Positions 27,158 through 35,281 of a stretch of DNA of 64,000 bases are shown in pieces. The notes below the pieces were generated by a model. It was not told where the DNA came from and made no database searches. It saw nothing but the letters and a program-made list of their open reading frames with translations. The DNA is from Maribacter orientalis (GTDB lineage: Bacteria; Bacteroidota; Bacteroidia; Flavobacteriales; Flavobacteriaceae), in assembly GCF_900109345.1 (NCBI RefSeq), contig NZ_FNZN01000002.1, positions 62,001 through 126,000 on the forward strand, read 5' to 3'. Position numbers and translations under genes: made by a program. The stretch's first letter is position 1. Each line of letters opens with the position of its first letter.

Positions 27158-28264
27158 TTATGCTGTTGTTGTTTGGGTTTTCATTAATACTTCTAAAGCA
27201 GCTAATAGCGCTTTGTTCGCCTCTCTTACGCCGAATGAAATACGGACTTTACCTGGAGCACCAAAATTACCTACTGGGCGTACCATGATCCCTTTTTGTT
27301 CTAAAAAAGCGGTAAACTCCATGTCATTAATTGGTGGATCTATTAATACAAAATTACCCTGTGTTGGCCAGTATTTTATATGTAAAGCATGAAGTCCGTT
27401 CAAAACGAATTCTCGCTCTTCTTTTACCAAGGCTACCGTTTTATTTACAAAATCAACATCTTCTAAAGCCGCAATGGCACCTTCTAAAGCCAAAGAAGAA
27501 AGTAAGAATGGCTTACATATTTTTCTCATGTAATTACTGATTTCCAATGGAGCATAGCAATACCCTACACGCAGACCTGCCAAACCATACGTTTTTGAAA
27601 AACTGTTTATGGCAATTACATTTTTACCTTCTACGACAAAAGGAATTCCTGAAGTGTAATCTTCTGCTTCTGCAAAATGCCTATACACTTCATCTAATAC
27701 CAAAACTACGTGTTCAGGTAACTTCTCAATAAACTTCCGCAAGTCTGCCAAAGGAATATAATTTCCTGATGGATTATTTGGGGAGGCAAGAAAGACTAGC
27801 TTCGTTTTATCTGTAATAGCCTCAAGAATACCATCTAGGTTATAATTATAATCTTCGGTCATAGGCACATTGATCGCCTTTGCTCCCATCCATCGTGTAA
27901 AAGCAGTATACGGCAGAAAACAAGGCTGACTAACAATTACCTCATCATTTTCACTTAGGAAAGCCTTAGAAATCATATCAATAATTTCAGAACCACTATT
28001 AGCGGTTATAAAATTATCGGCACCCAACACCCCGTCAAAGTCTTTAACTAGTGCCTCTCTTAATCGTATATCGGTATTATCAGGATAGAAGCTTAAATCA
28101 TCTAACGTGTTTGCTAACGCCTGCTTCACTTTCGGTGAATACCCTAACGGATTTTCATTTGAAGAAAGTTTGTGTACTGTAACACCATCGGGCATTACAA
28201 TTTTTTTACCTCCACCTTTGTAAGTGCTGTCTTCTAAAATATAATTCTTAAAACCTAATTGCAT
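27158..28264 (-). CDS. Class I/II aminotransferase (HisC-like), likely the tyrosine transaminase
   Basis: A 368-residue PLP enzyme of fold type I. Lys224 in NSFSKTYGLAGLRVGY binds PLP, Asp191 (LVLDEVYRHF) contacts the pyridine nitrogen, and N-N-P-S-G is at 163-167. Sequence resembles histidinol-phosphate aminotransferases, but no his genes are near. It is the first gene of the tyrosine cluster, so transamination of tyrosine (or phenylalanine) to 4-hydroxyphenylpyruvate is the more likely job. It is divergent from the MarR regulator with an inverted repeat between the starts. Confidence 0.85.
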   Translation of the reverse strand: MQLGFKNYILEDSTYKGGGKKIVMPDGVTVHKLSSNENPLGYSPKVKQALANTLDDLSFYPDNTDIRLREALVKDFDGVLGADNFITANSGSEIIDMISKAFLSENDEVIVSQPCFLPYTAFTRWMGAKAINVPMTEDYNYNLDGILEAITDKTKLVFLASPNNPSGNYIPLADLRKFIEKLPEHVVLVLDEVYRHFAEAEDYTSGIPFVVEGKNVIAINSFSKTYGLAGLRVGYCYAPLEISNYMRKICKPFLLSSLALEGAIAALEDVDFVNKTVALVKEEREFVLNGLHALHIKYWPTQGNFVLIDPPINDMEFTAFLEQKGIMVRPVGNFGAPGKVRISFGVREANKALLAALEVLMKTQTTTA

Positions 28265-28312
28265 ATACCCAATTTTAGACCTTCTCGGCAGTAGTAAAAT
28301 TACAACTATTTT

Positions 28313-28342
28313 TTAATTTTGTTGCATTAACAACAAAATTAA
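28313..28342. promoter_or_regulatory. Candidate MarR operator
   Basis: Perfect 12-bp arms TTAATTTTGTTG (28313-28324) and CAACAAAATTAA (28331-28342) with a 6-bp spacer. The site sits between the divergent aminotransferase and MarR genes, 14 bp upstream of the MarR -7 box. MarR proteins commonly bind palindromes of this size in their own divergent promoter region. Confidence 0.7.
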
Positions 28343-28355
28343 CGATAAACTCCGT

Positions 28356-28363
28356 TACTTTTG
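28356..28363 (+). promoter_or_regulatory. -7 promoter box of the MarR gene
   Basis: TACTTTTG matches TAnnTTTG exactly, 20 bp before the ATG. No clear -33 element is visible at 19-21 bp; the inverted repeat occupies that region. Confidence 0.5.
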
Positions 28364-28383
28364 GGAGAATAAGCACGAAAATT

Positions 28384-28830
28384 ATGGACAGGACTGAGGG
28401 ATTCGGCGTTTACATTGACCGTACCCTAAAAAAAGTACAAAGTACTTTTTTACAGGTATTTGCAGAAAACAATATAGATTTAACTATTGAGCAATGGGTT
28501 ATTTTACAACGTGTACACTTAGAAGGTAAAGATGCCTCACAGGCAGATATTGCCAAATCAAATTTTAGAAATCGAGCAACAACATCTAGGGTTATAAGTG
28601 GTTTATGCAAAAAAGGTCTATTAAGAAAGTCCAGATTTAGAGATGACCAAAAACGCTTTAAATTGGTAATGACTGAAGAAGGCACTAATCTTATGAAAGA
28701 GGTTATGCCCTTTATTAAGGATTTAAGAAAGGCTAGCACCTTGGGTATCACCGAAGAAGAATTTGAAATATTCTATAAAGTCTTAGATCAATTATGGGAG
28801 AATTTCGACCAATATGATAGCAGGTCCTAG
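28384..28830 (+). CDS. MarR-family regulator, probably of the tyrosine cluster
   Basis: A 148-residue winged-helix protein with the MarR layout: dimer helices at both ends and the recognition helix and wing about residues 52-95 (Q-A-D-I-A-K-S-N-F-R-N-R-A-T-T-S-R-V-I, then R-D-D-Q-K-R-F). It is divergent from the tyrosine operon, with a 12-bp inverted repeat between them. By analogy with other MarR regulators of aromatic degradation it probably represses the operon until an aromatic acid binds. The ligand is inference. Confidence 0.88.
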   Translation: MDRTEGFGVYIDRTLKKVQSTFLQVFAENNIDLTIEQWVILQRVHLEGKDASQADIAKSNFRNRATTSRVISGLCKKGLLRKSRFRDDQKRFKLVMTEEGTNLMKEVMPFIKDLRKASTLGITEEEFEIFYKVLDQLWENFDQYDSRS

Positions 28831-28902
28831 CCGTATTTTAGCACATACACGAAATAATAAAATTTTTAATTGATTTTGGTTTTACCAGTCTATAAATTTC
28901 AC

Positions 28903-28910
28903 TAAGTTTG
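28903..28910 (+). promoter_or_regulatory. -7 promoter box of the tRNA-Arg gene
   Basis: TAAGTTTG matches TAnnTTTG; 19 bp upstream is TTTT (28880-28883), one base from the -33 consensus. The tRNA begins 25 bp after the box. Confidence 0.6.
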
Positions 28911-28935
28911 CACCCACATTTGAAAAAATGGTGTC

Positions 28936-29009
28936 GGTCGCATAGCTCAGCTGGATAGAGCATCTGCCTTCTAAGCAGACGGTCGGAGGTTCGAATCCTC
29001 CTGCGATCA
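28936..29009 (+). tRNA. tRNA-Arg (anticodon UCU)
   Basis: A 74-nt cloverleaf. The 7-bp acceptor stem GGTCGCA/TGCGATC has one G-U pair. The D-arm GCTC...GAGC, a five-pair anticodon stem TCTGC/GCAGA with loop CTTCTAA (anticodon TCT), and the T-arm GGAGG/CCTCC with TTCGAAT are all present. The discriminator is A; CCA is not encoded. It reads AGA and, with wobble, AGG. Confidence 0.97.
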
Positions 29010-29014
29010 CTTTA

Positions 29015-29037
29015 AAGCCCCTTCTAGGGGCTTTTTT
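29015..29037 (+). terminator. Terminator of the tRNA-Arg gene
   Basis: A 7-bp stem AAGCCCC/GGGGCTT with a 5-nt loop, followed by TTTT, begins 6 bp after the tRNA. Confidence 0.85.
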
Positions 29038-29154
29038 GTTTTAGGTTCTCACTTCCCCTCTATTTCTTAATTGCAACTTTAACTATAGGTAATCGGTAAA
29101 ACCTTGTAAAAATATCACCGTTAGGTAACTATATTTTCGTTTTAACAATTTTAC

Positions 29155-29162
29155 TAATTTTG
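29155..29162 (+). promoter_or_regulatory. -7 promoter box of the BLUF gene
   Basis: TAATTTTG fits TAnnTTTG and ends 25 bp before the chosen ATG. The -33 region is not clear. Confidence 0.45.
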
Positions 29163-29187
29163 TCGATTAGGAATAATTTGTTTGGAT

Positions 29188-29619
29188 ATGTACACCTTAA
29201 CTTATGAGTCTACTGCAACCAATACTGTGCAGGGCATAGAAATGGAAGAGCTTTTAGAAAAAGCTCGTTTTAACAATCAACGTGATGGTATAACAGGGTG
29301 TTTAATTTATTACAATGGAGGATTTGTTCAATTATTGGAAGGTGATAAAAAAAAGATTGAAGCACTTTATGTAAAGATCAAAGAAGATGATCGTCATAAA
29401 AATGTAACACTTTTCTCTGATGATGAAATTAGCAAACGGACGTTTCCTAACTGGGGCATGGCCTATTATCCAATTAACGAGAATCACGCCACCAAATATG
29501 AATTTGAACAATTTAGAAGAAATTTAAGTATGCTATCTGACTTGGTCGAACCTACTAGTTCTACTGCAAAACAATTTTGGAAGAAAATCAAAAATCTTAT
29601 TTCAGATCCACCGTTGTAA
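29188..29619 (+). CDS. BLUF-domain blue-light sensor, single domain
   Basis: A 143-residue protein from the ATG at 29188; a TTG two codons upstream (29182) with AGGA 9 bp before it is an alternative. Residues 1-95 are a complete BLUF domain. Tyr6, Asn30, Gln48, Trp89 and Met91 fall at exactly the spacings of the known flavin-switch residues Tyr21, Asn45, Gln63, Trp104 and Met106 of AppA. The 45-residue tail is helical and has no known output domain, so signalling must go through a partner. It is followed by a stand-alone receiver and a set of kinases and AraC regulators, the best candidate partners. Confidence 0.93.
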   Translation: MYTLTYESTATNTVQGIEMEELLEKARFNNQRDGITGCLIYYNGGFVQLLEGDKKKIEALYVKIKEDDRHKNVTLFSDDEISKRTFPNWGMAYYPINENHATKYEFEQFRRNLSMLSDLVEPTSSTAKQFWKKIKNLISDPPL

Positions 29620-29961
29620 GTTTCATCAACCTTAATTCTTGAATGAAATAAAATGTGTATCTCTTTAACAGCAGGTATTAATTTGTCTGCGACAATAAAA
29701 ATTGTCAGATTACTGAGTTAATCATATTCATTACTAACGTACATCCTTAAATAATAACAGACTCAATTTATAATTATAGGTAGGCTAACTATTTACATAG
29801 TGAATAAAAAATTAAATAGATTTAAATAATTAGGTTTTGAGTTAGATTTTTAGTGAATAGCATTACTGATTGAAACTCCTAATTTTTAATTTGCAGTTGT
29901 GTTTTACTATAACTTTTTTATGTATAACACCTAGTTTTTAAGTTTAATTGATTTATTTATA
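29620..29961. other. Gap between BLUF and receiver genes
   Basis: A 342-bp AT-rich stretch without a supported gene. It holds one perfect inverted repeat, GACAAT-AAAA-ATTGTC (29691-29706). The 16-bp size and position, 72 bp after BLUF, suit either a weak terminator or a binding site. The 240 bp before the receiver gene probably contain its promoter, but no full consensus was found. Confidence 0.4.
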
Positions 29962-30405
29962 ATGAACAAAGCTTTACTAAATGTCTATCTCGCAGACGAT
30001 GATAGTGATGACAGAACTTTTTTTTCTGATGCACTACGGGAGATACCAATACCATCTAAAATTTTCGAATTTAACAATGGTGTTGATTTAATGGCTGATT
30101 TACTTTCTGCAACTATCGAAAAACCAGATGTTATATTTTTAGATTTGAAAATGCCTATGTTGGACGGATTTGAATGTCTTTCTGACATTAGAGACCTTGC
30201 CAAATATGCTCATACACCAGTAATCATATATTCAACTTCTTATCATCCTAAAGAAATTGATAGATTAAAAGAAATGGGTGCTTCGCTATACTTACAAAAG
30301 CCATCATCATACAATCAACTTAAGACACTACTTCATAAATGTCTTCGTTATGTAAACAGTACTGAAGGAATAAAAGTAGAACCCGAATTTGTTATTTCTA
30401 TTTAA
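29962..30405 (+). CDS. Stand-alone response-regulator receiver (Rcp1-like)
   Basis: A 147-residue single receiver domain with no output domain. The acidic cluster is Asp12-Asp14, the phosphoacceptor is Asp61 (VIFLDLKMPM), and the conserved lysine lies in LYLQKPSS. This shape, with a long loop after the first helix, is that of receivers paired with PAS or phytochrome-type kinases. It is a paralog of the receiver at 34045-34485 (shared I-Y-S-T-S and K-P-S-S segments). It probably accepts phosphate from one of the two PAS kinases nearby. Ends before a terminator shared with the convergent AraC gene. Confidence 0.9.
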   Translation: MNKALLNVYLADDDSDDRTFFSDALREIPIPSKIFEFNNGVDLMADLLSATIEKPDVIFLDLKMPMLDGFECLSDIRDLAKYAHTPVIIYSTSYHPKEIDRLKEMGASLYLQKPSSYNQLKTLLHKCLRYVNSTEGIKVEPEFVISI

Positions 30406-30504
30406 ATGAATACCGTCGTTTACCAACCATCTTCTGCTATCGGTTATAGAAAACCACCAATTAGTTTTTTTTAATTCAAGTTTACTTGATTAAGGATGCC
30501 CCCC

Positions 30505-30526
30505 AATTTGCTTTTGCAAGCAAATT
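30505..30526. repeat. Small hairpin downstream of the receiver gene
   Basis: A 9-bp perfect stem AATTTGCTT/AAGCAAATT with a TTGC loop, 100 bp after the receiver stop. No T-run follows, so a role in termination is doubtful. Confidence 0.35.
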
Positions 30527-30651
30527 AACAACTTGGCCAAATTATCTAAAAAATACAATCCTTATCAGAAAGTATAGATTTTTATATATTCTGTTTACAA
30601 AAAGCACATTACAACTTTTATATCATCATAAAACAAACTTTTTAAAATAAG

Positions 30652-30675
30652 AAAAGCCAGCTATAGCTGGCTTTT
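30652..30675. terminator. Bidirectional terminator
   Basis: Perfect 10-bp stem AAAAGCCAGC/GCTGGCTTTT around TATA, with A- and T-runs on both sides. It lies 21 bp beyond the stop of the minus-strand AraC gene and also serves the plus-strand receiver. Confidence 0.85.
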
Positions 30676-30696
30676 TCTCTAACTTAATATTTGCAC

Positions 30697-31692
30697 TTAT
30701 GCAGAAAGTGATACTTTTCTAATGTTCATTAAATATGTTTTAGGAGTACACTTATATTTATTTCTAAAAATCTTTGAGAAATAGCTTCTACTTGTGAATC
30801 CTATAGAATAAACTATCTCAGAAATATTCATGTCCGACGTTTGAATTAATTCTTCTGCCAGAATAAGACGCTCATTTCTTATGAAGTTTGTTACCGTAGT
30901 ACCTTCCATAACTTTAAACCCTTCTTGTAGTTTTGTTGGCGAAAGGCCATATTCTTTACTTAAATCTGTAACGGTATATGGAAATTCGGGTTTTCTTTTA
31001 ATTGCATTTACAGCTTCCTCTATTCTTAAAAGCTCTTTTTTAGTTAACAACGTACTTACTTGACCTTCACTTTCAATATCTTGCTTACAGTGAAGAATCT
31101 CGAGAGCTAAAGTGAAATTAACAATACCTTCAATTAACAGTTTTCTAACCAATCCCTTTTGAGTAATAGCACGAATTTGTAATAACTGCTCCTTAATCTT
31201 CAGGTTAAAAGTTCCAATATGAGCACTATTATCTTCATTTAAGAACGATGTAAATAGTTGATCATACAATTCAGAACCATCATTATTTTTAACCGAGTGC
31301 TCACTATCTTGAGTCACCTTTATTACAGACAAGTTAGATTTTGTGCCCTTTCTTAATTTAATATTAATAATCTCATTTGAACCACCAACTACCACTGTTT
31401 GTAAGGCCTCTACTTTAGATATTTCTCCCCCTTTGGTAAAATTAAAATTACCTTCTAAACAATAAATAAAATACAAACTACGGTTCTCATCCAATTTCAA
31501 ATCAAAATTAAAATCTTCTACCAAGTCCAAATCATATTCAGAATAAGATATACCAGAATTTAAAGAAACTGTTTGAATTCTACCTGTTCCTTTTTCGTTA
31601 TCATATTGTAATATACGATCACCTTCAAAACTTGAAATACTTCCTCCTAAAATATTATTAAAGTAACTTAATTGATTATGAACTACTTGCAT
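30697..31692 (-). CDS. AraC-family transcriptional regulator
   Basis: A 331-residue protein. The C-terminal 100 residues carry two AraC helix-turn-helix motifs (about 233-325), including A-E-E-L-I-Q-T-S-D-M-N-I-S-E-I-V and the signature GFTSRSYFSKIFRNKYKCTPK. The N-terminal 200 residues look like a cupin-like sensing domain of no clear family. It is downstream of the 646-residue PAS kinase in the same direction, separated by 277 bp that contain two 9-bp direct repeats spaced 21 bp apart, a good autoregulatory site. The signal is unknown. Confidence 0.88.
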   Translation of the reverse strand: MQVVHNQLSYFNNILGGSISSFEGDRILQYDNEKGTGRIQTVSLNSGISYSEYDLDLVEDFNFDLKLDENRSLYFIYCLEGNFNFTKGGEISKVEALQTVVVGGSNEIINIKLRKGTKSNLSVIKVTQDSEHSVKNNDGSELYDQLFTSFLNEDNSAHIGTFNLKIKEQLLQIRAITQKGLVRKLLIEGIVNFTLALEILHCKQDIESEGQVSTLLTKKELLRIEEAVNAIKRKPEFPYTVTDLSKEYGLSPTKLQEGFKVMEGTTVTNFIRNERLILAEELIQTSDMNISEIVYSIGFTSRSYFSKIFRNKYKCTPKTYLMNIRKVSLSA

Positions 31693-31893
31693 GATATATT
31701 GTTTATAGTGTTATTGATTAAATTATGTTCTGAGCTTTTGATGCTCTCAACAAAACCAGTAGTACTTTGATGATTATTTGCCGACTGTCTGTAATTAGCT
31801 TTAGTTCTTACAGTACCAACTCTAGCGTATTGAAGATTTTTCATAAAGACCGATTGTTTGCTGTTACAAATATCACCTCTATGACGTGTTAAT

Positions 31894-31929
31894 GTGTTAC
31901 ACCATTTTTAAAAGGTGTTACACAATTTT
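31894..31929. promoter_or_regulatory. Paired GTGTTACAC sites upstream of the AraC gene
   Basis: GTGTTACAC occurs at 31894-31902 and 31915-31923, each followed by an ATTTT-like run. The starts are 21 bp apart, two turns of DNA, the arrangement AraC-family dimers prefer. Each copy is itself a near palindrome. They sit about 200 bp before the AraC start codon and 47-76 bp after the kinase gene. Confidence 0.55.
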
Positions 31930-31969
31930 AAGACTTAGCAAAAAATATAGCTTTAATCTATACCTTATC

Positions 31970-33910
31970 TTAAATTAATGTTGGCAAGTATACTGTAAAC
32001 TCGGCTCCTTTATTTAACTCGCCTTTTGCTTGTATTATTCCGTTATGCGATTGTACAATCTTTTTACAAATTGATAATCCTAGACCAGTACCTGAAAATT
32101 CAGTTTTACCATGTAGTCTTTGGAAAATTTCAAATATTTTCTCCTGGTACTTTTTCTCAAAGCCTATACCATTATCTATAAATTGTAATTTAACGTAACC
32201 CCCTCCGAAAGATAAAAGTTCAGGTGGTAATTCTTCATGGGATACAACTTTACTTTTTATTTGAATTTTAGATTTCGTTTCCTGATGTACGTATTTTAAA
32301 GAATTGCCTATAAGATTGGCGAATAATTGTTCGAGCTGAAATTGCACGCCATTTACAACCGGCAAAGCATCTGAAGTAATATCAGCATCCATAACGTCTA
32401 TTCGCTCACCTAAATCATCTAATACATTTGTTAGCACATCATTTAAATCTATTCTTTTCGGTTGCTCTTCAACCTCATCTACTTTTGAATAGGATAGTAG
32501 ATTATTAATAAGATTACGCATTCTATTAGAAGAAGATTTTACTTTCTCTAAATATCCTTGAGACCTTAAACTCATCGTGTCTTTTTCTTCTTCATTCAAG
32601 CGACTGACAAACATTTGAATTTTACGCAAAGGTTCTTGCAAGTCATGACTTGCAACACGATTAAAGGCTTCCAAATCTGAATTTGTTCTTTTTAATTCAG
32701 CATTTTTCGCTTGTAGTTTTGACTCTGCCTCTATTTGCTTGGTAACATCACGTATTACCCCAACCATATACCAATTTCCACCTTTTTGGTAACACTCCCC
32801 TATAGTATTCATATACTTCAAATCATTAGATTTGGTATATATGCGAAAAACCAAGTCAGTTTTAGCTTTACTAATTCGAGACTCATGAAAACTATTTTTT
32901 ACTTTTTCAATATCATTGGGGTGTACAAAAGCTAATAAACGGTCATATTTGCTATCGAGTTCCTTAGGCTCAAAGCCGAACATGTGATACAAATTTTCAG
33001 AATATTTGATTTCTTCCTTTCCTAAATTCCAGCGAAAACTTCCAATATTCGCCACATGTTCAGCCTCTAACAGCAATCTATTCTGTATAAATAATTGTTC
33101 TTTGTTTTTCTTTTCTTGGGTTATATCTTTTGAAAAAAGTATGATACCGTCATTCATCTTTACGGCCTTATTACTCAACCAGTATGGCTGTTTGTTAAAG
33201 AAAAATTCCTTAACGTAATCTTGATTATCTCCACTATAATAACATTTCTTTAATATCTCAAATACCCCATTTTCTAAGTTTTTAGGATAATACTCATAGA
33301 GCGTTTTACCAATAATATATTCTGGCTCTTCTTTGGTAATATCGTCTATTCGATTATTGATATAATCTATTCTAAAATCAGATATTACCTTATTATCATC
33401 AAATATTGGTTTTAAATAAGAGACTATACTATCATAACTATCTAAAACTCGGTAACTAAATAAATTAGAAATTTCAAGCTCATTTATTCTAGCTTTTAAA
33501 TCGCCCTCTGGCAAATTCGATTCTTTATCGACTACATAATACACCTTAGCTTCTGTAATGCTTAGTAATAATCCGGTATCATGACTTTCAATTTTAAAGT
33601 GCATGTTCAAATTCTTGTGACCGACCTTTTGAACAAAATTGAAAGCTTCCTGTTTTTTTGACTTTATTGCTGAATTTAAATGATTTAGTAACTCGCCAAA
33701 TTCGAAAAACTTGGGCAACTCTTTTATTATCTTATTCTGAATACTTTCTTTCGTATTTCCAAAAAGTGATTCAGCTTTTTTATTTGCATATGTAATTACA
33801 TAGTGATTAATGTCTTTCGAATTTTCAGCATTAGGACACACAAATACTAAAGCGTCATTAGAACCATCGACAATATTCTTAAAAAAACTATCTGATGTAA
33901 TTCTTGTCAT
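31970..33910 (-). CDS. PAS-domain sensor histidine kinase
   Basis: A 646-residue soluble kinase with no membrane helix. Three PAS-like regions lie at about 10-120, 150-270 and 285-395; the third has the PAS_3/PAC look (FGFEPKELDSKYDRLLAFVHP, V-I-R-D-V-T-K-Q). A linker coil leads to HisKA with His422 in ASHDLQEPLRKIQMF, and HATPase_c covers about 525-645 (FIDNGIGFEK, then HGKTEFSGTGLGLSICKKI). The end of the protein closely resembles the kinase at 35282-36946. No cofactor-binding residue is certain. It lies between two AraC genes with receivers close by. Confidence 0.92.
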   Translation of the reverse strand: MTRITSDSFFKNIVDGSNDALVFVCPNAENSKDINHYVITYANKKAESLFGNTKESIQNKIIKELPKFFEFGELLNHLNSAIKSKKQEAFNFVQKVGHKNLNMHFKIESHDTGLLLSITEAKVYYVVDKESNLPEGDLKARINELEISNLFSYRVLDSYDSIVSYLKPIFDDNKVISDFRIDYINNRIDDITKEEPEYIIGKTLYEYYPKNLENGVFEILKKCYYSGDNQDYVKEFFFNKQPYWLSNKAVKMNDGIILFSKDITQEKKNKEQLFIQNRLLLEAEHVANIGSFRWNLGKEEIKYSENLYHMFGFEPKELDSKYDRLLAFVHPNDIEKVKNSFHESRISKAKTDLVFRIYTKSNDLKYMNTIGECYQKGGNWYMVGVIRDVTKQIEAESKLQAKNAELKRTNSDLEAFNRVASHDLQEPLRKIQMFVSRLNEEEKDTMSLRSQGYLEKVKSSSNRMRNLINNLLSYSKVDEVEEQPKRIDLNDVLTNVLDDLGERIDVMDADITSDALPVVNGVQFQLEQLFANLIGNSLKYVHQETKSKIQIKSKVVSHEELPPELLSFGGGYVKLQFIDNGIGFEKKYQEKIFEIFQRLHGKTEFSGTGLGLSICKKIVQSHNGIIQAKGELNKGAEFTVYLPTLI

Positions 33911-33991
33911 AGGTATACCTGAAATTTAAACCTCAAAAATAGATTACTGCTAAATACGTGGTATTAATTCGAATTGACTAATGCTAAAACT

Positions 33992-34023
33992 AAAAAAGTT
34001 GCTCCTAACGAAACAACTTTTTT
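33992..34023 (-). terminator. Terminator of the stand-alone receiver gene
   Basis: Perfect 10-bp stem AAAAAAGTTG/CAACTTTTTT with a 12-nt loop, 21 bp beyond the receiver stop codon on the minus strand. Confidence 0.75.
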
Positions 34024-34044
34024 AATTCAGTCTAATATGAAAAA

Positions 34045-34485
34045 TTATATTTTCAATAAAAAATTCTCTTTTTTGAAATCATTTAAATGATATGCCCAAT
34101 TCATTTTGACCACTTGTTTCAATGATTTTTTCAATTCACTAAAGCTTGAAGGCTTTTTAATATAAATATTTGCACCTTTTTCAAAAGTTTCTTCAATATC
34201 TCTTTCTGCAGATGATGTTGAATATATGGCCACTAATAAATCTTTTAAATGGGGTGTACGACGAATTGCTTCTAAACACTCGAAACCATTCATAATAGGC
34301 ATGTTCAAATCTAGAAAAACCAAATCTGGCGGATTATCAGTTTCTTGAAGCAAATACTCCATACAGCTTTTACCATTCTCTAATTGACGTAATTCTGTAT
34401 TAAGCGCAATACCCTCTAATGCATCTGCAAAAAATTGCCTGTCATCTTCATCATCATCTACAAGAAGTATTTTTAATTTATTCAT
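34045..34485 (-). CDS. Stand-alone response-regulator receiver (Rcp1-like), second copy
   Basis: A 146-residue receiver counted from the ATG at 34483-34485; a TTG two codons upstream is possible. Acidic residues Asp10-Asp12, phosphoacceptor Asp59 (LVFLDLNMPIMNGFECL) and the lysine in YIKKPSS are present. It lies between the two PAS kinases on the same strand, 35 bp after an AraC-type gene. Similar to the receiver at 29962-30405 over its full length, a likely duplication. Probable phosphate acceptor of the neighbouring kinases. Confidence 0.9.
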   Translation of the reverse strand: MNKLKILLVDDDEDDRQFFADALEGIALNTELRQLENGKSCMEYLLQETDNPPDLVFLDLNMPIMNGFECLEAIRRTPHLKDLLVAIYSTSSAERDIEETFEKGANIYIKKPSSFSELKKSLKQVVKMNWAYHLNDFKKENFLLKI

Positions 34486-34520
34486 TTTCAAATTTCATAT
34501 TGGTTGAAGAATAGTTCTTC

Positions 34521-35054
34521 TTATTTTTTTCTAAACTTTAAGTATTGGGTTATTGTTAACCCAGTTACTTTTTTGAATTGATTAGATAAATGTGGAACGC
34601 TACTAAAACTTAAATCATGTGCTATTTGACCTAAGCTTGTGTTTTCTAGGAGTACTAATTCCTTCACCTTTTCTATTCGCACTAATATATAAAAATTCTC
34701 TATAGACGTATATGTCTTACTAGAAAATAGATTTGAAAGATATGGATAACTGAAACCCAATTGATTTGAGAGTAGTTCTGAAATTTTCACATTTCGAATA
34801 TCACCGTCATGCACCATTCTCTTTATATAAATCTTGATTTCCTCAACGATATCACGGTTCTCTTTCGTTTGAATTTTAACACCAAAATCATCAAGCTCAT
34901 TAGAGATTGATTTAAGCTTCTCTTCACTTAAATCATCTAAAAACTTAATGGTTCCGTCTTGCAAAATTTCAAAATCAACCCCGGCTGCGACCATTGTTCT
35001 ATGAAATAATTCATTAACCATCTTTTCAGAGTCATATATGAAACTATACTCCAT
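34521..35054 (-). CDS. Short AraC-family regulator with a cysteine-free N-terminal domain
   Basis: A 177-residue protein. The C-terminal 105 residues are an AraC DNA-binding domain (Y-P-Y-L-S-N-L-F-S-S-K-T, then SLGQIAHDLSFSSVPHLSNQFKK). The N-terminal 70 residues match in pattern the small ferredoxin-like domain that precedes AraC HTH domains in many Bacteroidota proteins and usually carries a CxxC metal-binding motif (DLSEEKLKSISNELDDFGVKI region). Here no cysteine is present, so metal binding is unlikely. The gene sits directly upstream of the second receiver (35 bp) and 227 bp downstream of the 554-residue kinase. Confidence 0.82.
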   Translation of the reverse strand: MEYSFIYDSEKMVNELFHRTMVAAGVDFEILQDGTIKFLDDLSEEKLKSISNELDDFGVKIQTKENRDIVEEIKIYIKRMVHDGDIRNVKISELLSNQLGFSYPYLSNLFSSKTYTSIENFYILVRIEKVKELVLLENTSLGQIAHDLSFSSVPHLSNQFKKVTGLTITQYLKFRKK

Positions 35055-35281
35055 TCATCACATTACAATTAATACGCTTCTTAAAAGTTTGTAAACTTAT
35101 TGTTTTCAAAAAACATCCAATAACAAAATACGGCAAATTATTACCACTTTTGAATCCAGCCTTAAAAAAATATACTTTTTCAATGTTTTCAAAAGCACAT
35201 TTCGTGCTATTGAAAAAAATAAAAAGTTCTTATAAATTCTAATCCATATAGTTTCCTTATAAAAAATTGAAAACAGTTTTT

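Noticed and set aside
28936-29009. tRNA-Arg as the attachment site of an integrated element
   Set aside because: No integrase gene, no direct repeat of the tRNA 3' end downstream, and neighbours look like ordinary chromosomal genes.
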